Shown here piece after piece: positions 5,930 through 11,567 of a stretch of 13,263 nucleotides of DNA. The stretch's first letter is position 1, and every line of letters begins with the position of its first letter. The position numbers and the translations under genes were made by a program. Below the pieces are notes generated by a model. That model was not told the DNA's origin. It saw nothing but the letters and a program-made list of their open reading frames with translations, and made no database searches. The stretch is from DATFLK01 sp035267815 (GTDB taxonomy: Bacteria; Pseudomonadota; Zetaproteobacteria; Mariprofundales; Mariprofundaceae), in assembly GCA_035267815.1 (NCBI GenBank), contig DATFLK010000108.1, positions 1 through 13,263 of the forward strand, read 5' to 3'.

Positions 5930-7006
5930 ATGTGCAATCACTCCTCTTTTCTGACCGGGATGCACCGGGCCCAACTTGCCGAACTGTGTGAAGAGGCGGG
6001 AGCCAAACCGCTTCATACGGAACGCCTGATTGCCAGCATATTCCGGCACGGCATCACCGATCCCGATGCCATCCCCGATATTCCGAATACGCTGCGCCAA
6101 CACCTTCGGCAATATGCCCAAGCACCGGAGACGCACTGCATCGCCGACCATAAGGCGGAGGATGGTACCCGCAAGTTACTCCTCGCCATGCCCGACGGGA
6201 GGGAGGTCGAAACCGTCCTGATCCCTGGCCCGGCCCGGCTGACGCAGTGCATCTCCTCCCAGGTCGGATGCGCCATGGGGTGCACCTTCTGTCTGACAGC
6301 CACGGCAGGCCTGACCCGCAACCTGACGGCAGCAGAGATGGTTGCCCAGGTACGTGCAGGACAACAGAGCGGCACGCCTCCGCGCAATCTGGTATTGATG
6401 GGGATGGGCGAGCCACTGCACAACTACAGGGAGGTGGCACGATTCATCCGCATCGTCACAGACCCGCTCGGCATGGCCTTCTCTCCCCGCCGCGTCACCA
6501 TCTCTACGGCAGGACTGGTACCCGGTATCCGGCAGATGCTGGAGGATGAGCTGCCGTGCAACCTAGCCGTATCGCTGAATGCCACCACCGATGCGGTACG
6601 CGAACGGCTGATGCCGGTCAACCGGCGCTGGCCAATGGAGGAGCTGATCGCCATTCTGCGTGACTACGTCCGCATTCGTGGCGACAAGCGTATCCTCATC
6701 GAGTATGTGATGCTCAAGGGAATCAACGACACCGACGATGACGCCAGACGATTACTCGAGCTACTCGCCAACATTCCCTGCACGATCAATCTATTGCCGT
6801 TCAATCCATTCTCCGGAAGCACATTCCGTCGTCCGGATGACGAACGGGTGTCAGCATTCCGCCACATCCTGGTGGAGGCAGGGCGTATCGCCGTAGTCCG
6901 CGAAAGCAAGGGGCAGGATATCTATGCTGCCTGCGGTCAGTTGAAAACCGCCGTACGTCAGCGATCCAACCGATTCACGGCAACTTGTCAAACACAAGCA
7001 AGTTGA
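5930..7006 (+). CDS. rlmN: RlmN-family radical-SAM 23S rRNA (adenine-2503 C2) methyltransferase
   Basis: RlmN methylates C2 of A2503 in 23S rRNA, and A37 in some tRNAs, using two SAM molecules and a 4Fe-4S cluster. The protein is 358 residues. The N-terminal helical domain (about 10-65) precedes VETV with E94, matching the proposed general base. Then come C107 and the radical-SAM cluster motif C114-x3-C118-x2-C121. The SAM-binding GMGEP is at 158-162, STAGLVPGI at 192-200, and LLPFNPF at 288-294. The methyl-carrying cysteine C335 is in AACGQL. All the catalytic positions I can map to E. coli RlmN are present. The start at 5930 is chosen by homology length; its ribosome binding site is weak, and the ATG at 5960 is an alternative. 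An open frame back to a GTG at 5828 overlaps the ferredoxin gene and is not credible. The gene lacks the usual RlmN neighbours, so a paralogue of the housekeeping enzyme is possible. Confidence 0.88.
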   Translation: MCNHSSFLTGMHRAQLAELCEEAGAKPLHTERLIASIFRHGITDPDAIPDIPNTLRQHLRQYAQAPETHCIADHKAEDGTRKLLLAMPDGREVETVLIPGPARLTQCISSQVGCAMGCTFCLTATAGLTRNLTAAEMVAQVRAGQQSGTPPRNLVLMGMGEPLHNYREVARFIRIVTDPLGMAFSPRRVTISTAGLVPGIRQMLEDELPCNLAVSLNATTDAVRERLMPVNRRWPMEELIAILRDYVRIRGDKRILIEYVMLKGINDTDDDARRLLELLANIPCTINLLPFNPFSGSTFRRPDDERVSAFRHILVEAGRIAVVRESKGQDIYAACGQLKTAVRQRSNRFTATCQTQAS

Positions 7007-7038
7007 GGCAGTCTGAGGCGGTTACGGGAGGAATGAAA

Positions 7039-7494
7039 ATGCGCACACTGCCTGTTGTTCTGTTCTCGCTGGCCCTGATGCTGAGCGGCTGCGAAACCAT
7101 GCAAAACATGGCCAAATCCTCGGACAGCGGTTCAGCCAAGTCTTCATCCGCAACCGCACAGGACAGCGGCAAGGCGACTCCGCCGCCGGTCATCACCGAA
7201 TTCGGCGACATCCCGATTCCTCCCGAGCTCAAGCGTGACGATTCGCAAAGCTTTGTGTATGAAGCGCCGAACGTCGTCATCGGCGTGATGACCTATACCG
7301 GTCGTGTGACCGCGCCCAGCGTATCGGAGTTTTTCCGCGGCCAGATGCCGGAGCAGGGCTGGAAGTTCGTCAATGCCTATAAGGACAACGACATCGACCT
7401 ATTCTTCATGAAGGGTAACCGCTCCTGCCAGATATCCATCAAGCCCAGCATGCTGACCACCAAGGTCATCATCAAGGTCGGCCCTTCCGGCTAA
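7039..7494 (+). CDS. Small putative outer-membrane lipoprotein of unknown function
   Basis: This is a 151-residue protein. It begins MRTLPVVLFSLALMLSGCE, a lipoprotein signal with lipobox L15-S-G-C18. Residue +2 is Glu, not Asp, which favours sorting to the outer membrane. A low-complexity Ser/Ala linker follows (about 25-50). A compact alpha/beta-looking domain comes after it, beginning FGDIPIPPELK, with EFFRGQMPEQGWKF and a final strand ending KVIIKVGPSG. I recognise this as resembling small conserved lipoproteins but cannot name the family. I chose the ATG at 7039 because GGGAGG (7026-7031) is 7 nt away. The ATG at 7033 is too close to that site. The gene is 32 bp after rlmN and probably in the same transcript; no functional link to rRNA methylation is evident. 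Confidence 0.8.
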   Translation: MRTLPVVLFSLALMLSGCETMQNMAKSSDSGSAKSSSATAQDSGKATPPPVITEFGDIPIPPELKRDDSQSFVYEAPNVVIGVMTYTGRVTAPSVSEFFRGQMPEQGWKFVNAYKDNDIDLFFMKGNRSCQISIKPSMLTTKVIIKVGPSG

Positions 7495-7518
7495 GCCTTC
7501 CAATCATCAAAGGAAGGC
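7495..7518. terminator. Possible shared terminator hairpin between convergent genes
   Basis: GCCTTCC (7495-7501) pairs with GGAAGGC (7512-7518) around a 10-nt loop, directly after the lipoprotein stop codon. On the plus strand it is followed by GGCGTTTCCGTCTTCTTC, which is only loosely T-rich. On the minus strand there is no T-run. It sits in the 75-bp gap between the convergent plus-strand lipoprotein gene and the minus-strand TPR gene. Its position suits a terminator but the U-tract is poor. Confidence 0.35.
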
Positions 7519-7569
7519 GGCGTTTCCGTCTTCTTCAGCTGGACACCATCAAATCATCGTGCATACCGA

Positions 7570-8088
7570 TCAAAGACGGTCGAGATTGCTCTTCGCCACG
7601 GCGTAATCAGGATTGATTCGCAGGGCCTCGCGGAATTCGATTCTGGCCCGCTCCCGGTCATGCCGTTCATCGCGGTGATAATAGGCGACGCCAAGGTCGT
7701 TGTGTACGCGCGCATTGGCCGGACAGAAACGCACTGCCTGCTGAAGATAGAAGACCTTGTCCTCGATATCCGAGGCCCGTTGCGATCGTTCGAAATAGGA
7801 TTTTCCCTGGCGGCATTCGGGGTCGGAGAGCGCGGTGCCGGCGGACTGATCGACATGCTGTGCTGCGGGCTTGTTGCCGTTCTTGTCAAGCTGGCTACCG
7901 ATAATATAGCCGCCGATGGCGCCGATGGCCGCGCCCTTTCCGGCACCGCCCGACCGGTCCACCGAATGACCTATCGCAGCCCCCGCACCGGCACCGATCA
8001 GTGCGCCCATCAATCCCTTGTCCCCAGCGGTCACGTTCGGTGAAAACATCACCATCCCAATACAGACCAGAATCATCTTCCGTATCAT
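7570..8088 (-). CDS. Exported glycine-zipper plus TPR protein
   Basis: This is a 172-residue protein. Residues 1-21 look like a signal peptide ending NVTA. Residues about 25-66 are a glycine-zipper stretch (GALIGAGAGAAIG and GKGAAIGAIGGYIIG), the type found in outer-membrane and envelope proteins that oligomerise or insert into membranes. A polar linker (about 67-90) leads to about two tetratricopeptide-like repeats (92-121 and 126-159), the second with NDLGVAYY and AREF-like helix pairs ending LRINPDYA. C92 and C122 could form a disulphide in the periplasm. The start is supported by AGGAG 7 nt upstream. The gene lies 60 bp after the UbiI-type gene on the same strand and may be read from it. 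The function is not known; a scaffold or lipid/OM-associated role is a guess. Confidence 0.78.
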   Translation of the reverse strand: MIRKMILVCIGMVMFSPNVTAGDKGLMGALIGAGAGAAIGHSVDRSGGAGKGAAIGAIGGYIIGSQLDKNGNKPAAQHVDQSAGTALSDPECRQGKSYFERSQRASDIEDKVFYLQQAVRFCPANARVHNDLGVAYYHRDERHDRERARIEFREALRINPDYAVAKSNLDRL

Positions 8089-8106
8089 CCCGACACTCCT
8101 GTTAAT

Positions 8107-8115
8107 ATATTAGCA
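8107..8115 (-). promoter_or_regulatory. Weak candidate extended -10 upstream of the glycine-zipper/TPR gene
   Basis: On the minus strand TGC-TAATAT (8115 to 8107) fits an extended -10 element within an AT-rich patch unusual for this region. The predicted start would fall almost on the ribosome binding site, leaving a leader of about 12 nt. Transcription from the upstream ubi genes may matter more. Confidence 0.25.
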
Positions 8116-8148
8116 GCTTCCCAGAAGGAGGGACCGCGTCAGCAACGG

Positions 8149-9375
8149 CTACCCAATGCGACCGGGAACGGGCAGTGACAGCCCCATGCCTGTGCGCATC
8201 AACATACGCTTGACCGGACCGCTGTTACCCACCATCAGCATGCCGGCATAGCGGATGAGTCCCACGCCGGGAACACGGCTGGTAAAGAGATGATGGAACA
8301 GCTCCATGCCGGCCAACGTGGATAGATTATCGGGCAGCCGCGCACGTGCAAAACGCTCCAGCACCGACATATCGCCGATATCCTCCCTGAACCGGTGCGC
8401 ATCGACGATCTCCTGTGCCAGCACCATGGCATCGCGGATACCCAGATTGACACCCAGTCCGGCAAGCGGGTGAATCACGTGCGCGGCGTCGCCGATCAAT
8501 GCCATGCGCCGATGCACCATGCGCCGGGCAAGCTGACTCCGCAGCGGGAAGGCGGCGCGCTCGCCGACGGCCTCCACACCGCCGAGGACCGGACCAAAGG
8601 CGAGATCCAGAGCCTCCATGAAACCGGTATCGTCCAACGCCATCAGCCGTTCGGACTCCCGCTTCTCCGCACTCCAGACGATGGATGAGAGCTGCGCGCT
8701 CAATGGGAGAAATGCCAAGGGACCGGTGGGGAGAAAGCGCTGAAAGGCAGTCTGACGGTTGGAGAGCCGGGAACGCACGGTTGCGACAATCGCACGCTGT
8801 CCGAGATCGTGTTCACAAATGCCGACGCCACCCTCTCGGCGTAGCCACGAACGCCCTCCATCGGCGCCGACTACCAGCGAAGCCGACAACATCCGCCCAT
8901 CATCCAGCGTGACATGGACCGCATCGGCATGCCAAGCCACCGACTCAATCTCGGCCGGACAACACACCTCGACCGATGCATCCTCCGTCAGCACTTCCCG
9001 CATGGCGGACTGCAACCGACTGTTCTCGAGGATATAGCCCAATACGTCGAGCCCAACCTCCTCGGCCTCAAAACGGATGCTGCCGAAGCGCTGGTCATCC
9101 CAGACGCGCATACCCCGGATGGCACCCGCCCCATCATCGACTCGAGGCCATACACCGATACCCCGAAGAATCTCTGCCGTACCCGCCACAATGGCACTGA
9201 CACGACAGTCCCGGCCGAGAGAGAGACGGGCCTCGCTCTCTGCACGTTCGACCAGCACCACCTGCAATCCCCGGTCGCGCAGGGCACAGGCCAGTACCAA
9301 TCCGACCATCCCACCACCGACGATGATCACATCCACCTGCTGCATACGTCCCCCGTCTCTTCCGCTGCCGCTCAC
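8149..9375 (-). CDS. UbiI/UbiF-type FAD-dependent ubiquinone biosynthesis hydroxylase
   Basis: This is a flavoprotein monooxygenase of the UbiH/COQ6 family that hydroxylates the polyprenyl-phenol ring during ubiquinone synthesis, likely in the membrane-associated Ubi complex. It has 408 residues. The FAD dinucleotide fold is VGGGMVGL (19-26), the family's second FAD/NAD(P)H motif is VVGADGG (168-174), and the third FAD motif is GDAAHVIHPLAGLGVNLG (295-312). GDAAH rather than GNAA separates it from UbiH. It is probably the C5 hydroxylase UbiI/VisC, but UbiF-like specificity cannot be excluded. The start is GTG at 9375: its GTGA overlaps the ubiH stop, and GGAGGAGG lies 8 nt upstream. The ATG at 9345 is a weaker choice. 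The gene is translationally coupled to ubiH. Confidence 0.88.
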   Translation of the reverse strand: MSGSGRDGGRMQQVDVIIVGGGMVGLVLACALRDRGLQVVLVERAESEARLSLGRDCRVSAIVAGTAEILRGIGVWPRVDDGAGAIRGMRVWDDQRFGSIRFEAEEVGLDVLGYILENSRLQSAMREVLTEDASVEVCCPAEIESVAWHADAVHVTLDDGRMLSASLVVGADGGRSWLRREGGVGICEHDLGQRAIVATVRSRLSNRQTAFQRFLPTGPLAFLPLSAQLSSIVWSAEKRESERLMALDDTGFMEALDLAFGPVLGGVEAVGERAAFPLRSQLARRMVHRRMALIGDAAHVIHPLAGLGVNLGIRDAMVLAQEIVDAHRFREDIGDMSVLERFARARLPDNLSTLAGMELFHHLFTSRVPGVGLIRYAGMLMVGNSGPVKRMLMRTGMGLSLPVPGRIG

Positions 9376-10619
9376 GCCCGCACCCTCCTCCGGCCGGCAT
9401 TCATCTGCCCCAGCCCTGAAGCCTGGCGCATCAGCCAGTCACGCGCGAACGGCAGCCGCTGCATGGCTGACATACCGAAACCACGCGCCGCTTTCAACGA
9501 CCGGAGATCAGGGGCAAACAGCAGATTCAAACCCTCGGTGAATGACGCAACGGCCACGGTATCGCCAGCACGGCGCTGCCAGTACTGTTCCAGCGCGATA
9601 GGACCACCGGGGTCGCGACCGGCCCGGCACTCGCCAGCCAACACATCGGCCAATGCGGCGACATCACGAAGCCCCAAGTTCAATCCCTGCCCTGCTACCG
9701 GATGCAGCGTGTGGGCCGCGTTGCCGATCAATGCCACCCTTGGGGCCACATAATGCTTCGCCTGACGGAACTCGAAGGGGAAACAGGCGCGCGCACCCGT
9801 ATGCAGAACCTCGCCCAATGCCTTTCCCACAAGGCTTCCCGCAGCGCGGTTCAGCGCCGCCATGAATGCACTGTCCGATGCGGTCATCATTCGGCCCGCT
9901 TCCATCGGTGGAAGCGTCCAGACGATGGAACAGCGCGCCTCGTCCAGCGGCAGAAACGCCAGGGGGCCGGGAGCACGGAAACACTCATAGGCCCAGCCTC
10001 GATGCGGATGCTCGGTCCGAACCGAGGCCACCAGCCCGAAACGGTTATGGTCCCACCCGACACTGCCGATGCCGCTCATGCGCCGAACCGGGCTGTGGGA
10101 ACCATCCGCACCGACCAGCAACCTTGTACCCAGGCGCCGTTCACCGCTCTCGTCGGCGATATTGACCCACAACCGTTCCCCGGCATCGACGAAACACTGC
10201 ACCGACGCCGGAGAGAAGAGATCGACAGCCGCCTGTTGCGCCAAACGGTCCCGCATGACACGGAGCATGCCATCATTCTCAACCACGTAACCGAGTGCCT
10301 CGACACCGGCTTGGTGATGATCCATATGGACCTCGCCCCGGTTGCCTGGTTCATGAGCACAGATATGGCGGATGGGAGCCACGCCGAGCGCCTCGATATC
10401 GGACCATACACCCAGATCGTCCAGACAACATCGCGAACCATGCGAGAGGGCAATGACCCGTTCGGGGCCGTCACCCACTTTCGGGGAAGCATGCATTTCG
10501 ACAAGAGCCACGCGCATATCAAGATCCGCCAGGGCCAGTGCCAGCGCCGTACCGGCCAGCCCGCCCCCGGCAATCACCACGTCGTACAGCTTCTCCTCAT
10601 GCTCCCTCATATCGCGCAT
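9372..10619 (-). CDS. ubiH: UbiH, 2-octaprenyl-6-methoxyphenol hydroxylase
   Basis: UbiH is the FAD-dependent monooxygenase assigned to C1 hydroxylation of the ubiquinone ring. It is 415 residues from the chosen start. The N-terminal Rossmann motif is YDVVIAGGGLAG (about 12-23), followed by a VGADG motif (about 169-173) and the diagnostic GNAAHTLHPVAGQGLNLG (about 299-316). The GNAA...LHP...GQGxNLG form is typical of UbiH rather than UbiI or UbiF. I chose the ATG at 10619 because its TGATG overlap with the stop of the upstream DUF62 gene gives stop-start coupling. ATG codons at 10634, preceded by GGGAAG, and at 10610 are also possible, and the true N-terminus is uncertain by up to 8 residues. 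The end overlaps the next hydroxylase gene by 4 nt. The two hydroxylases are related to each other and look like an old tandem duplication. Confidence 0.9.
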   Translation of the reverse strand: MRDMREHEEKLYDVVIAGGGLAGTALALALADLDMRVALVEMHASPKVGDGPERVIALSHGSRCCLDDLGVWSDIEALGVAPIRHICAHEPGNRGEVHMDHHQAGVEALGYVVENDGMLRVMRDRLAQQAAVDLFSPASVQCFVDAGERLWVNIADESGERRLGTRLLVGADGSHSPVRRMSGIGSVGWDHNRFGLVASVRTEHPHRGWAYECFRAPGPLAFLPLDEARCSIVWTLPPMEAGRMMTASDSAFMAALNRAAGSLVGKALGEVLHTGARACFPFEFRQAKHYVAPRVALIGNAAHTLHPVAGQGLNLGLRDVAALADVLAGECRAGRDPGGPIALEQYWQRRAGDTVAVASFTEGLNLLFAPDLRSLKAARGFGMSAMQRLPFARDWLMRQASGLGQMNAGRRRVRA

Positions 10620-11350
10620 CACCCCGTCACACATGTGAAGCCGCTTCCCACTGAAAGCGTCAGCAGCTCCGCCGCACTGGCCTGGTTCGCAGCAATCTCC
10701 ACCAAGCCATTGGCATTAACATACCAGAAAGCCTCTCCGGTGGGGACATCCTGAAACGTACCGGCATGAACGAGTTCACGACCCTTGACGACAAGCCTCT
10801 CCGAGCAGTCCAGAGCATGGCCGCGCAGGCCGGTCATCGCATTCCCGTAATGGTCGATATAGACCACCTCGAACAGCTCCTCCGGCCATGTAACCATGTC
10901 ACATGCGGCGGGTTCGAATCTCTCCCCAAGCGGGGCTTCGCCCCGGGCCAATCGGGCTGCAACCGGCGCGAACAGATCACGCCCGTGGAAACTGGACGAA
11001 AGCCTCTCCGGACGCCAAGTAATATGCCACCATTCGCATCGAGATCCCCGTCTGGCCACCATGGTAAACAGGCCGTTATCGGGCCCGACGAACCAGCATC
11101 CATCTGCCTGCAGCGCCACGGGACGACGCGCGCCGCCGACACCTGGATCCACCACGCACAAAAAGACCGTTCCCGCTGGGAATCCCCGACTATAGGCGGG
11201 CAGCAAGTAACCACCGGCGTGAATATTGAAGTCGGGCACTCGTGAGAAGAGGCGGACAACGGGGGTGCCGGGCGCCTCCGCATAAAGCACCCCCTCCATC
11301 TGCCCCGTATAGGGATCGTCCAGTCCGAAATCGGTAAAGAGAACGATCAT
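10619..11350 (-). CDS. DUF62 SAM hydrolase / SAM hydroxide adenosyltransferase
   Basis: Characterised members of this family (PF01887) use activated water to split S-adenosylmethionine into adenosine and methionine. They are relatives of the halogenases fluorinase and SalL. The protein is 243 residues. Signatures are TDFGLDDPYTGQMEG (6-20), VVDPGVGGARRP (66-77), GPDNGLF (89-95), FHGRDLFAP (121-129) and YIDHYGN (164-170). The Asp-Arg-His set that positions water in DUF62 hydrolases appears as D68, R75 and H122. The ATG at 11350 gives the typical family start MIVLFTDFG and has GGTGG upstream; a longer frame to 11386 lacks support. The stop codon overlaps ubiH as TGATG, so it is the first visible gene of this operon. 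The family is solid. The cellular purpose of the reaction, and any link to quinone synthesis, is unknown. Confidence 0.9.
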   Translation of the reverse strand: MIVLFTDFGLDDPYTGQMEGVLYAEAPGTPVVRLFSRVPDFNIHAGGYLLPAYSRGFPAGTVFLCVVDPGVGGARRPVALQADGCWFVGPDNGLFTMVARRGSRCEWWHITWRPERLSSSFHGRDLFAPVAARLARGEAPLGERFEPAACDMVTWPEELFEVVYIDHYGNAMTGLRGHALDCSERLVVKGRELVHAGTFQDVPTGEAFWYVNANGLVEIAANQASAAELLTLSVGSGFTCVTG

Positions 11351-11405
11351 GCTTCGATTCCACCCGAAAAAAGCCACGCATTGCAACCCGGAATACCCTG
11401 TACCC

Positions 11406-11434
11406 TTGACAGTGAGGCTCGCCGGGACAATCCT
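11406..11434 (+). promoter_or_regulatory. Putative promoter of tRNA-Leu
   Basis: A perfect TTGACA (11406-11411) lies upstream of tRNA-Leu. The -10 is poor: AATCCT at 11429-11434 has the right 17-bp spacing, and GACAAT at 11426-11431 looks better but is only 14 bp away. A GC-rich stretch (CCGCGCGC) follows, as in stable-RNA promoters. The leader before the mature tRNA would be about 27 nt. Confidence 0.4.
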
Positions 11435-11467
11435 TCCGCGCGCATCATGTGCCTGTGACCAACCGAT

Positions 11468-11554
11468 GCCGAAGTGGCGGAATTGGTAGACGCGCCAGAC
11501 TCAAAATCTGGTTCCCGCAAGGGAGTGCCGGTTCGACTCCGGCCTTCGGTACCA
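11468..11554 (+). tRNA. tRNA-Leu, anticodon CAA
   Basis: The acceptor GCCGAAG pairs with CTTCGGT (with a G-U first pair, as in some E. coli leucine tRNAs), followed by A73 and an encoded CCA. The anticodon arm CCAGA-CTCAAAA-TCTGG places CAA at 11502-11504, reading UUG. The variable arm (TTCCCGCAAGGGAG) is long, as expected of a class II tRNA, and the T arm has GGTTCGACTCC. The length is 87 nt. The gene ends only 13 bp before the stop codon of the convergent membrane-protein gene, and no intrinsic terminator is visible after it. Confidence 0.97.
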
Positions 11555-11567
11555 TTGGCATTCATCC

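Noticed and set aside
6981..7005. Inverted repeat CAACTTG/CAAGTTG at the end of rlmN
   Set aside because: Only 7 bp, AT-rich stem inside the coding end, without a T-run; unlikely to terminate before the lipoprotein gene.
9702..10754. 350-codon plus-strand open frame antisense to ubiH and the DUF62 gene
   Set aside because: Shadow frame with histidine- and arginine-rich, low-information protein; the minus-strand genes carry clear family motifs.
10619..11350. DUF62 enzyme as an anti-restriction phage SAM hydrolase
   Set aside because: Its motifs match chromosomal DUF62 enzymes, which are unrelated to phage T3-type SAM hydrolase, and it sits in a metabolic operon.
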